Shown here in pieces: positions 43,004-51,774 of a stretch of DNA of 64,000 bases. The stretch's first letter is position 1; each line of letters opens with the position of its first letter. The DNA lies in assembly GCA_966210515.1 (NCBI GenBank), contig CBIHLM010000014.1, positions 14,363-78,362 on the forward strand, in the 5' to 3' direction. The translations under genes were made by a program, and so were the position numbers. The stretch is from Paradesertivirga sp966210515 (lineage in GTDB: Bacteria; Bacteroidota; Bacteroidia; Sphingobacteriales; Sphingobacteriaceae). A model generated the notes under the pieces. The model was not told where the DNA came from. It worked only from the letters and a program-made list of their open reading frames with translations, and made no database searches.

Positions 43004-45148
43004 CTACGGCATCTTTTTAAAGCCTTCTGACTTCACCTTCCATTTTCCATCCTTCGGAAAACCCGGATTCACTCCTACACTTCCATCCCATCCGCCTGCC
43101 ATCATAGCCACAGCGATCAAAACTCCTCCGTTTCCGGGAAGATAAATACGCAAGCGTCCGTCCTGATAGTTATGTCCGTTTTTTAGATAGGTATTTGTTT
43201 GAATTTTCATAAAAAGCGCATCGATGGCTTTATTAGGATTACCGAGTCTTGCCGCGGTCATGGCTGTCATCGGGAAATCCCAACCCCATGTGTCGGGCCA
43301 TTGCCAAACTTTCCAAACAGTATCAAAGGTGCGCTGCATAGTTGCTTTATCCAATTTTGGCGAAGCAGGAACCATCCCCAGAGCACCCAACACGGATGGA
43401 TGATCGCGCAGCCATTTCTCATTTGTGAACGAGTCTTTGTTATTTTCTGTCGACAGATAAACACCATTATACTCAGGAAGCGGAGCGAGCTTCGCAATCA
43501 CTTTATCCCATTCAGCATCCCTTGGCATGCCTAAACGCTCGCGCCATTTTTGAGCGACACGAAGAGCCCAATCCCAATAGGCCAATTCATATGGCGGATT
43601 GTAGGTATCTTCGGCTTTGAAAACCTCTTGTGCCGGAATTAATCCCTTACCAAGATTATAGCGATTTTTCACACTATCATAAGCTGGAAACGAAGCCATA
43701 AACTCGGCGGTCCCAAATACCAGATCTTTGTATTTCTCCAGCACCTCTTTACTGTTACTGTCCCGGTACGCAAGTTCTGCCATATAAATGGGATGTGGTT
43801 GCTGCCAGATAATGAACGCCGCTACAGACGACGGACTTTCCAGACCTTCGTGATCTGTCATTTTTTGCCAGCGATATCCTTTAAACCCCTGTCGCTCTGC
43901 AATCTGGCGTGCGCCATCTTTCACGGTAAAATACCAATCCAGGGTTTTAGTCATTAACTCAGGCCTGTTCCATTGCGCAAAATGTATTGCATGCCACCAG
44001 TGCATTTCTAAATGTGGTTTTCCGTACCAGCTGTTGAAGGTCAGACCAGTTTCCTGCGGCGGAAATGATCCTGCACACTGGATTTTTGTGAGATACTGAG
44101 AAGTGATAACCCTTCTTTCCAGCTCTTTTGCCCGGGGATCTGTACTTCCTGTAAAATCAATTGCTGCACCGCTCATCCAAAACTGCTCCCAAAGAATGTT
44201 GCTGTTAATTTTGGTTTGAGCAAAATCTGGCAATGCAGCGGGTTCCGCTTTTGCCGGAGCAAACAAGCAGCTTAATTCAAACACATCAGTTCCTTTATCA
44301 GGAGTGATCTGAAAATAATGAGGAGTAGAAGTTTTGGCGATAGAAGCTCTATTATTCCATCTAAAGCTGGCTGAGTATGTTATTCCTTCCAGCTGGTGTT
44401 GAACCGAGGCGCCATTGTATGATGAGCTGCCGATTAGAGAAGAATGCTTTTCCGGATTCTTATAATTCACTCCCTCATCCAAAAACTCGGCGGTAGGATA
44501 TGGATAAACCAGTTTTACTTTCAACCGGCCCAGAGATATTAAGGGTGATTTTACCTGAACTGCTATCAGATCCTGCTCCTGATGCCCAATTGTTGTAACG
44601 TCTACTGGAATATTTTCTACGGTGAAGTGGCTAGACAATTCGCCTGTCCACATGTTTAGTGTCTGGCGGATATTTTTAATATCAATGGGTTTAGCCAAAG
44701 AACCGTCCTTTTTGTAAAGATCAAAGCCAAGGTTTCCCAATTGTATCCGGTGAACGCTTTTTCTGAACCAGTCGGCAGCATTTCTTTTGCGCAAAGGCTC
44801 TGAATACTGGATGGAGTAAGTTGATTTCTTACCGTTAAGCGTGTATTCTTTTAATGTTTCTTCAAATTTATATCCTACAGTATCTTTCCAGCGATTCCAG
44901 CCCCATTCTGATTGTGTGCCTAAAGAAACTCCCTTGGCATACCGCTCAGGAAAGGTTTGCAGGCCGGTTACATCTGCGGTAAACGCGAATTTTCCGTTAC
45001 CGAGAGAAAGGGATTCGAGAGAATCGATTCGGGTATTGGTGATGTTGTGCCGTTGAACCAGGGATTGGCGATTGATAGCAGTAATTTGTGCTAAAACAGT
45101 GTTTAACATTAAAAAAGTAAGAGATAGAATGGACAGTACTCCTCGCAT
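43004..45148 (-). CDS. six-hairpin glycosidase-like protein, family not assigned
   Basis: 714 residues, signal peptide ending LNTVLAQ. An N-terminal beta-supersandwich (~30-320) and an (alpha/alpha)6 barrel (~330-690) recall clan GH-L (GH65-like) enzymes. Conserved-looking barrel blocks are TFNSWYGKPHLEMHWWHAIH, GYRWQKMTDHEGLESPSS, LIPAQEVFKAEDTYNPPYEL and WDFPMTAMTAARLG; the Glu of PAQE sits where GH65 has its general acid, but this is an alignment by eye. I cannot name a family or substrate. Last gene before the terminator at 42941-42962; 184 bp after the DUF4450 gene. Confidence 0.75.
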   Translation of the reverse strand: MRGVLSILSLTFLMLNTVLAQITAINRQSLVQRHNITNTRIDSLESLSLGNGKFAFTADVTGLQTFPERYAKGVSLGTQSEWGWNRWKDTVGYKFEETLKEYTLNGKKSTYSIQYSEPLRKRNAADWFRKSVHRIQLGNLGFDLYKKDGSLAKPIDIKNIRQTLNMWTGELSSHFTVENIPVDVTTIGHQEQDLIAVQVKSPLISLGRLKVKLVYPYPTAEFLDEGVNYKNPEKHSSLIGSSSYNGASVQHQLEGITYSASFRWNNRASIAKTSTPHYFQITPDKGTDVFELSCLFAPAKAEPAALPDFAQTKINSNILWEQFWMSGAAIDFTGSTDPRAKELERRVITSQYLTKIQCAGSFPPQETGLTFNSWYGKPHLEMHWWHAIHFAQWNRPELMTKTLDWYFTVKDGARQIAERQGFKGYRWQKMTDHEGLESPSSVAAFIIWQQPHPIYMAELAYRDSNSKEVLEKYKDLVFGTAEFMASFPAYDSVKNRYNLGKGLIPAQEVFKAEDTYNPPYELAYWDWALRVAQKWRERLGMPRDAEWDKVIAKLAPLPEYNGVYLSTENNKDSFTNEKWLRDHPSVLGALGMVPASPKLDKATMQRTFDTVWKVWQWPDTWGWDFPMTAMTAARLGNPNKAIDALFMKIQTNTYLKNGHNYQDGRLRIYLPGNGGVLIAVAMMAGGWDGSVGVNPGFPKDGKWKVKSEGFKKMP

Positions 45149-45193
45149 AATATTTTTTTATAGATCAAAATCCGCTCTTTGCCGCGGAGGCAT

Positions 45194-45233
45194 CCTACTT
45201 TTTTCTTGACAAAAAAGTAGGCAAAAAGTCAAG
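45194..45233. repeat. hairpin with two alternative pairings
   Basis: CCTACTTTTTT (45194-45204) and AAAAAAGTAGG (45211-45221) pair perfectly around the loop CTTGAC, and that loop (45205-45210) can itself pair with GTCAAG at 45228-45233. Closely similar sequences recur in intergenic regions of many Bacteroidota, so this is probably a dispersed repeat copy. Confidence 0.7.
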
Positions 45234-45332
45234 AACAGAAAGACGCTCGGCCGCATTTCTGTTCATCCCTACGCGCTGGATTTCACGCCCCTGCCGATTG
45301 TAAAAAAGATGGATTCGATTCCATATATGACC

Positions 45333-48300
45333 CTACCTTTTTAACGTCAAACTCATCAATCCGATCACCACATCGTTCGCCAGTGTTTTCAATCTTAATT
45401 CCTTCAATTCCTTATCGGGATTTAAGGGTAAATCTAAAATAGTAGCTGCGCCACCATCAATGCCATAGCTTGAAAATCCTTTTATGGTATAGAAGTCCCT
45501 GAAATTGCGGCTTACTTCTGCTGTTTTTAAATTCACACGATATGGTCGCGGGTAGCCGATGTTAAAAGCATAGTCATCAACATAATAATCCTGCTCGATG
45601 GGCCACCAGGTCTCAGGATTCCTCAAAGCCAGCCGCTCTGAAGTACCATCGGTATAATAAATCAACACTTCACCGTTATCCAGTCTGCTCTGCATAGGGT
45701 TTGTTGATCCAGCCATCATCAGATAAGCATGAGATGATTTTCCGTTTAAAGGGATCCGAACTGAATCGGGATAATTATCCCATTGGGAAGTAAAAACAAT
45801 ATTTTTTCGGTTAACCTCTGAAGGTGTTGAAAAAGGAACGCCATTTGGAATACGAATTTCGTTTTTCGATGATGCCGCTTTTCTCAATCCAGAATCATCA
45901 ATATTCGCAGTAGTTAAAGGATAGCACCAGTTTCCGATTCCCTGTAAAGGCAGTTGCAAGGTTGGCGAAGTCGGGCGTGGCGATAGATATTTATTTTTGA
46001 AAATATTAGTTACGGCATCATTAAATATCGGATTCAAATCCACCTTTTGCCATTCAGAATTTGCATCTGGTTTTACAGTCCAATTAATAATTTTCTGTTC
46101 CACAAAACGTCCGTCTCCAGATTCAAAACGAACCAGGTTTGTACCTGAGGCAAGAGCGGATACGGGAATCTGTACGTCAACGGAAGAACCTGCCGGTAAG
46201 TTAAGCTGTCTTTCGAACGAATATCTTCCTTTATTTACAAGCAATTTTCCGTTTACAGCTCCAACGGTATTTTTTAAAGCTACTGATAATCCATTGCCTG
46301 ACTGCTCTTGTTCGGCTATAATTTGTACCGGCTCTACCACTTCAAGATGAACCGGGGCCCACCATGTAAAATCACCTTGCTGTAGTTTTGCAAAAACAGT
46401 TTTATTACCTGATCCGGGATTGACAGTTCCCTCTATTACTGAACTAATCAAGCTTTCACCATCTAATACATTTTGAGGATCAAAAACCTGAACAGCTTTC
46501 GCGGATGCAAAACTTAGCTTTACAGGAATACCTGGTGCGATGGTTTGATCTTTAGGTTTGTATAAAGAATCTCCCGCCCACTCAACCACGATCTCGTATC
46601 TTGCTGATTTGCCCGCAGGAATTTCGAATGAAGGATTATTTACCGATGCATCCAAAATCTTCCAGCTGACTTTCTTTCCGTTAACTAAAACCGATTTGAT
46701 CCTTTCTGATCTTGCATTTAAAACAAGTCGTAAATTCATTGATTTGGGAAATGCCGGACTTATGGAATATCTGTCGGAATCTCCTGTCCTTTTGAAAGAA
46801 AAAGCGATATCGGGAACGGTTAATGAAGCGTGATTCCACTCTGCGGGAAATCCAGGCTTAACGGTTAAAGTATCATTTAATGCATTCGGTAGCACTCCAA
46901 ACAACCCTTCAACTAAAGAGCGGCTCGCCATCCCTATCGGATCAGCGAAATCGCGGTAAAGCTCTCCGCGAATGGCATCATAAAAAGAAAGCTGCTCAAA
47001 ACCACCGGGACTTGAGCTCAGGTACATGCTTTCAATCACCATACTTTCCCAAAGTTTATACGCTTGTTCTTTTCGGCCTGCCTGCCAGTAGGCCAGAGCG
47101 GTATGAAAAACTTCGCCCGAGGCTACATTGTTAATTGACCAGGTATAGGGCTGCCAGTTAGTAGTCGGGATAATACGGTAATTGTTATCAGGAAGCCCTT
47201 TGGCTTTAACTGGAATATGAGCGATTTCGGTGTCGATAAATCTCAAAGCCTGATAAGCCTGAAATAGATCGGGGACGTCCGAATCTATAGCATGATAAAT
47301 CGACCAAATACCAGCATATGGATGCACCAGTTTTAGACCCAAAAGATCTTTATACTCGGCAAACCAGCCTTTTTCAGGCAGCCATAAGTTTGCATTAATA
47401 GCTTTTAAAATCTTTTCCGCTTCCTGCTGATAGGGCGCCGGGTTATCACCTAACATCTTAGCCAATTTAGCCGCTAATTTATTTGCCCGGTAGTTATACG
47501 CCGATGTATGTGTCACTCCGCCGCCGCTATATTGCAAAGCATCGCTAGCCCAAATGGCACAATAGGCATCGTACAAACCATCGCCGTCCATATCAAAGTT
47601 TCGCTTTTCCCAAGCCAGATGACGCTTAATGGCAGGCCACATTTCTTTGGCAAAACTCAAATCGCCGGTCCAGTTAAAATGACTCAGCATCTGGTCGAAA
47701 AACACCAGGTTCATATCGTAATGGTGGGCAACTTTATTATTGTTAGGATGGCGTGAAATATATCCGCTGCTGAAAACTGCTGTACCCATTACCTCGGCCT
47801 GGCGTGCAAAATTCCGTGAGGTATCGGGTGTAACAGGTCCGCTTTCCGGACTCAAAACCTGCGAATTTTCATAACTCGACAAATGCATTTTTGCCCTGTC
47901 GTGCCAGCCTAAAGCATCAGCGGTTGAAGCACCACGCCATGCATTTAATCGCATGCGCCATGCAACTGCACCATGTAAAAATGTGGGGTCTTCCCAAATC
48001 CCATCGGCAGCAATGCCCAATGCACCGCCTAGTGTATTTATGAAAGGATCAGGAGTGTTTACCTTAATGCGGCTGGCTAATGCAGATCTGGCAGCTTCGG
48101 CTTTAGCGAATGTGCTGGGAAGAAGAGAATACGTTAACTGAGGTTTTTCTTTAGGACCCTGGATTTGGAAATAAAAATCTTTTGCCGCAGAGGCATTAAT
48201 TCGTCCGGCTATAACAGGCTGAGAACTCCCTTTAGATTGGGCAAGCATTAAAGGCGATTCTTGTTTTAGGGCATCGGCGATAAGCAGCTTTGAGCCTAAA

Positions 48301-49031
48301 GGAAATAACCCAGATAATTGTTTTTGACTTTCCAGAACGCCTTTTTCTTTAGAGCTGTCCGGCAGATGCTGAATTTCGTACCGTTCTGCTTCTGTTAACA
48401 CGCGGCCAGCGCCATAATTCAGCACAAAGCTATTTTTTGTTATCTGAAAAGTGTTGCTCGCACAATATTCCGGTTTTAAATAAAATACCGATTCTGGATC
48501 GGCTCCGATATCACCATCCCGCGAAAACTTTTTACCCGTTGCACCGCCGAATGTCCAGAATAGTTCAACACCTTTCGCAACTCCAACCATTGAAGCTTTG
48601 ATAATCACACCTTCCGCATCGGCCTGGGCGAGCACAGAAAGATTAAGAGTACCTGAACCTAAAATTGGATCCTTAATTTTATAAAGCATCGAACCCGGAC
48701 GGTAACGGGTTTCTATTTGCTTGGCGTCAATGATCCATTTACTGGAATTGCCTGAGATGATACCAAACTTCAGGTTTCCGCCCATTCCCGGGAGGTAAAG
48801 TGCAAACTCAGGAAGATCGCCGGTTTCGACTCTGAATGCAGTGTTTGTTCCGTAAAGAGCACGATTGAAACGTTTGGTACCGTTAACCAAAACAAAGTCA
48901 GAGCCATCGGGCCGGTAATGGATGCTACGTTCTTTGCCGTGCCACAATCCAGAGCTCGTTGTCGACTGACCAAAGGCTATCTGACTAATCAGCCATAAAG
49001 AAGAAAAAAAAAGTGCCTTATAAAAATTCAT
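45333..49031 (-). CDS. DUF4450-type secreted (alpha/alpha)6 protein
   Basis: 1232 residues from ATG at 49031; the in-frame TTG upstream is not needed. Signal peptide ending SQIAFGQ. An N-terminal beta-domain starts GLWHGKERSIHYRPDGSDFV, the DUF4450 signature as I remember it. A large helical barrel follows at ~330-720 (DGIWEDPTFLHGAVAWRMRL, RHLAWEKRNFDMDGDGLYDA, YAGIWSIYHAIDSD, WSINNVASGEVFHTALAYWQ), then beta-rich domains. The fold and the acidic residues in EKRNFDMDGDGLYD resemble inverting six-hairpin glycosidases. Activity unknown. Placed between GH28 and the unassigned glycosidase in a rhamnogalacturonan locus. Confidence 0.78.
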   Translation of the reverse strand: MNFYKALFFSSLWLISQIAFGQSTTSSGLWHGKERSIHYRPDGSDFVLVNGTKRFNRALYGTNTAFRVETGDLPEFALYLPGMGGNLKFGIISGNSSKWIIDAKQIETRYRPGSMLYKIKDPILGSGTLNLSVLAQADAEGVIIKASMVGVAKGVELFWTFGGATGKKFSRDGDIGADPESVFYLKPEYCASNTFQITKNSFVLNYGAGRVLTEAERYEIQHLPDSSKEKGVLESQKQLSGLFPLGSKLLIADALKQESPLMLAQSKGSSQPVIAGRINASAAKDFYFQIQGPKEKPQLTYSLLPSTFAKAEAARSALASRIKVNTPDPFINTLGGALGIAADGIWEDPTFLHGAVAWRMRLNAWRGASTADALGWHDRAKMHLSSYENSQVLSPESGPVTPDTSRNFARQAEVMGTAVFSSGYISRHPNNNKVAHHYDMNLVFFDQMLSHFNWTGDLSFAKEMWPAIKRHLAWEKRNFDMDGDGLYDAYCAIWASDALQYSGGGVTHTSAYNYRANKLAAKLAKMLGDNPAPYQQEAEKILKAINANLWLPEKGWFAEYKDLLGLKLVHPYAGIWSIYHAIDSDVPDLFQAYQALRFIDTEIAHIPVKAKGLPDNNYRIIPTTNWQPYTWSINNVASGEVFHTALAYWQAGRKEQAYKLWESMVIESMYLSSSPGGFEQLSFYDAIRGELYRDFADPIGMASRSLVEGLFGVLPNALNDTLTVKPGFPAEWNHASLTVPDIAFSFKRTGDSDRYSISPAFPKSMNLRLVLNARSERIKSVLVNGKKVSWKILDASVNNPSFEIPAGKSARYEIVVEWAGDSLYKPKDQTIAPGIPVKLSFASAKAVQVFDPQNVLDGESLISSVIEGTVNPGSGNKTVFAKLQQGDFTWWAPVHLEVVEPVQIIAEQEQSGNGLSVALKNTVGAVNGKLLVNKGRYSFERQLNLPAGSSVDVQIPVSALASGTNLVRFESGDGRFVEQKIINWTVKPDANSEWQKVDLNPIFNDAVTNIFKNKYLSPRPTSPTLQLPLQGIGNWCYPLTTANIDDSGLRKAASSKNEIRIPNGVPFSTPSEVNRKNIVFTSQWDNYPDSVRIPLNGKSSHAYLMMAGSTNPMQSRLDNGEVLIYYTDGTSERLALRNPETWWPIEQDYYVDDYAFNIGYPRPYRVNLKTAEVSRNFRDFYTIKGFSSYGIDGGAATILDLPLNPDKELKELRLKTLANDVVIGLMSLTLKR

Positions 49032-49191
49032 TCGATTAATCAATATGTCGCTTATACTGTACCGACTTTTACTCTTAATATTTTTTATACGAGTCGGAGA
49101 CTCTTCTTTATTTAGTAATCCGTCTACGGACAGGCCCGATCGGCGATCTAAAGCGCCATATCAGGACCAGATTATCTTGCTCCGCATTAAG

Positions 49192-49211
49192 ATTCCTGCC
49201 TGCGCAGGAAT
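49192..49211. repeat. 20-bp palindromic repeat, REP/dRS3-like
   Basis: ATTCCTGC-CTGC-GCAGGAAT, perfect 8-bp arms with a 4-nt loop, followed by GACGG. The form is like the short palindromic units dispersed in many genomes. It lies between the DUF4450 start and the GH28 stop, 15 bp from the latter. Confidence 0.65.
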
Positions 49212-49225
49212 GACGGTCCGAGATA

Positions 49226-50677
49226 TTATTTATTTTTCAATGTATCCGGCACTTGAATTAATTCCCCATTAATCCTTACGTTCTCGAATTGAAGATTTTC
49301 AATATAGTCAACCTTCATCGGCACTTTAACACCTTTAATATTTACATTTATCATTCGAACGTTTTGAACCGGTGATGATTTATAAGCGGCTGAAAGCAAT
49401 CCATACTCACCGCCACGTTCAACTTCAAGGTTTTCAACCCAAATATTTCTTATTGTGGGGATGTGATTTCCGGGCTTTTCATAAAACATATTAAACTTCA
49501 CGGCTGCCTCTTTGTAGGTTCCCACCTTGGTATCCTTCATGAAAACATTTTCAATAATTCCACCACGGGAAGAACTGGTTTTTAGACGTAACACCCTATC
49601 CAGTTCTGGACTGTCCATTGTATTGTTAATCGCATAGATATTTCTTGCGCCACCAGCAATTTCACTCCCGATCACAACCCCGCCGTGACCGTCTTTCATT
49701 TCGCATCCTTCTATTATGTGATTCTCAGCAGGTCTTCCAATTCTTCTTCCGTCTTCATCTCTGCCAGATTTAATCGCAATACAATCATCGCCTGTATCAA
49801 AATAACAGTCCTTAATTAATACGTTTTTGCATGCTTCAGGATCGCAACCGTCATTATTAGGCCCGTGTGAAATAACCTTCACACGTTCGACAATTACATT
49901 TTCACACAATACAGGATTGATGCACCACATAGGAGAGTTGATCAGTTTAAAATCCGACATCAACACATTTTTACAATTGTACTGCTGAATAAAATTAGGA
50001 CGCAAATAGTACCCGTCTCCAAAAACACGAGTTTTGGGATCGGTTTCCTGATGCATTAATTTATGCAGAGAATCACGTGCAGGTGTTTGTTTACCCATAC
50101 CGGCTTTCCATCCGTAACGTGGAGCACCATTCCAGTTCCACCAATTTTCGTTATTTGCGTTTCCATCAAGGATACCGTTTCCTGTGATGGCTATATTCTC
50201 CTCTCCGTAGGCATAAATAAAGGAGGAATAATTCATCAATTCCATACCTTCCCAGCGTGTAAACACAATCGGATAATCGTTGCGATCACGACTAAAAAGA
50301 ATTTTAGCACTATCCACCATGTGCAGGTTAACATTACTTTCCAGGTAAATCGCTCCGGTTAAAAACGTCCCGGAAGGCACAATTACACGTCCACCTCCGG
50401 ATTTACTGCAAGCTTCAATCGCTTTTTTAAATGCTTCGGTATTCTTGGTTTTACCATCGCCTACTGCACCATAGCTGGTTATTGAAAAATCTCTATCCGC
50501 GAATTTTGGAGCAACGATCCGTTTCCGGAGTTTTTCCATTTCTGTCCATGGTTCAGAGCTATTTTTCCATACACGAGCTTTTTGCGTTGCGCATGAATAG
50601 ATAAAGAACAGGGCAAAAACTGAAGAAATAATAATGGAAAATCTTAGGACTCCTCGCTTAAAAATTGAATGATTCAT
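49226..50677 (-). CDS. GH28 polygalacturonase / rhamnogalacturonan hydrolase
   Basis: 483 residues from ATG at 50677; an earlier in-frame start overlaps the preceding gene. Lipobox IYSC (Cys29), so a surface or periplasmic lipoprotein. Right-handed beta-helix with the four GH28 catalytic blocks in order: GPNNDGCDPEA, TGDDCIAIKSG, DGHGGVVIGSE and VLRLKTSSSRGG (Asp, Asp-Asp, His, Arg-x-Lys). NNDGCD in place of NTDGFD is a common bacterial variant. Cleaves alpha-galacturonide bonds; homogalacturonan versus RG-I backbone cannot be separated by eye. Confidence 0.94.
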   Translation of the reverse strand: MNHSIFKRGVLRFSIIISSVFALFFIYSCATQKARVWKNSSEPWTEMEKLRKRIVAPKFADRDFSITSYGAVGDGKTKNTEAFKKAIEACSKSGGGRVIVPSGTFLTGAIYLESNVNLHMVDSAKILFSRDRNDYPIVFTRWEGMELMNYSSFIYAYGEENIAITGNGILDGNANNENWWNWNGAPRYGWKAGMGKQTPARDSLHKLMHQETDPKTRVFGDGYYLRPNFIQQYNCKNVLMSDFKLINSPMWCINPVLCENVIVERVKVISHGPNNDGCDPEACKNVLIKDCYFDTGDDCIAIKSGRDEDGRRIGRPAENHIIEGCEMKDGHGGVVIGSEIAGGARNIYAINNTMDSPELDRVLRLKTSSSRGGIIENVFMKDTKVGTYKEAAVKFNMFYEKPGNHIPTIRNIWVENLEVERGGEYGLLSAAYKSSPVQNVRMINVNIKGVKVPMKVDYIENLQFENVRINGELIQVPDTLKNK

Positions 50678-50687
50678 TTGTGTAGGA

Positions 50688-51761
50688 TTATGCTTGTATT
50701 TTAAAAACAACAGGTGAAGCGGTCATGTATTTTCCTCCTTGCGAGGTTGTAAACACATAAGCTGGCTTACCTTTAACAAATAATATTTGGGGACGTTCTA
50801 ATCTACCATATTTTTTTAAGTGTGCTGGTGCGGGAGGTTCGTGTAAATAATCTTTTACAGGTTTGTATCCTATTTCGGGTTCGCTCCAGTTCAGGCCGTC
50901 TTTGGATTCCATAATCAAACCAACGTTATGTGCATAAACGCCCATATCACGGCAAATTAGTTTGAAGCGTCTTTTTTCATACCATACGAAAGCGTCTTCA
51001 AACTGCTTATTATCGCCTTTTCGGGAAAAATCTATTACAGGTTTATCCGAATAGCGCTCATATGGCCCTTCAAGTTTATTAGCTATAGCCAGACCGTATT
51101 TACGATTCCCTCGTATAAGCGGATCTTTCGAATTATAATAATCGTTGTTATTCCACGACTTATAGTACAACCAATACTGGCCGTTCGGGTGTTTAACAAA
51201 GGCTGGGTTTGTAGTGCAATGATCGTCCCAGGCACCTTCAGGTCCCGCTTCGAGTAAAGGTTTATCGGGACGAATCCAGGGACCATTTAAAGAATCGGCA
51301 ATAGCAAGGCCAATACGCTTGGTGTTTGTTTTTCCATTAGAATTCCCCATATAAAACAAACAATATTTTCCATCCACTAATTGAATATGAGGATTATGGC
51401 AGGTGGTACCATCCCAGAACCCTTCACCTCTTGGCGCTAAAATAGTTTCAATGTACTGATACGGACCTTCTGGCTTGTCGGAAACTGCATGCGCGATCTC
51501 CGAGCTGTTAATCCAACCGCCCATCCCCTTTTTTGACGTCCAGCGGGAATAAAAAACATGAACTTTTCCATCCGGAGCAAGAATAGGACTGTTACACCAT
51601 ACGAAGTATCCCTCCGTCTCAAGAATCCTACCCACCGGTTTCAGCTTTTTTGCAAAAGCTGAAATATGATCATCCTTCAGAATATCGCCAACTTTAAAAC
51701 CGGGCAATATTGTTAAAGCCGATAATAAAGATAGCTGTGATATAAATTCCTTCCTGTCCAT
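50688..51761 (-). CDS. five-bladed propeller glycosidase, GH43/GH117-like
   Basis: 357 residues. An N-terminal stretch MDRKEFISQLSLLSALTILP looks like an export signal of the type found on Bacteroidota periplasmic enzymes. Propeller-like blocks: FVWCNSPILAPDGKVHVFYS, GEGFWDGTTCHNPHIQLVDG, DDHCTTNPAFVKHPNGQYWL and QFEDAFVWYEKRRFKLICRD, whose Asp and Glu positions suit a clan GH-F-like site. No exact family is claimed. It lies 13 bp after the PL1 gene and 10 bp before the GH28 start, so it acts in the same pectin pathway, perhaps on side-chain sugars. Confidence 0.75.
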   Translation of the reverse strand: MDRKEFISQLSLLSALTILPGFKVGDILKDDHISAFAKKLKPVGRILETEGYFVWCNSPILAPDGKVHVFYSRWTSKKGMGGWINSSEIAHAVSDKPEGPYQYIETILAPRGEGFWDGTTCHNPHIQLVDGKYCLFYMGNSNGKTNTKRIGLAIADSLNGPWIRPDKPLLEAGPEGAWDDHCTTNPAFVKHPNGQYWLYYKSWNNNDYYNSKDPLIRGNRKYGLAIANKLEGPYERYSDKPVIDFSRKGDNKQFEDAFVWYEKRRFKLICRDMGVYAHNVGLIMESKDGLNWSEPEIGYKPVKDYLHEPPAPAHLKKYGRLERPQILFVKGKPAYVFTTSQGGKYMTASPVVFKIQA

Positions 51762-51774
51762 CGCTCTTGTCTGC

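Noticed and set aside
45194..45233. Intrinsic terminator
   Set aside because: The T runs are inside the stem arms and no U tract follows on the minus strand; better seen as a dispersed repeat.
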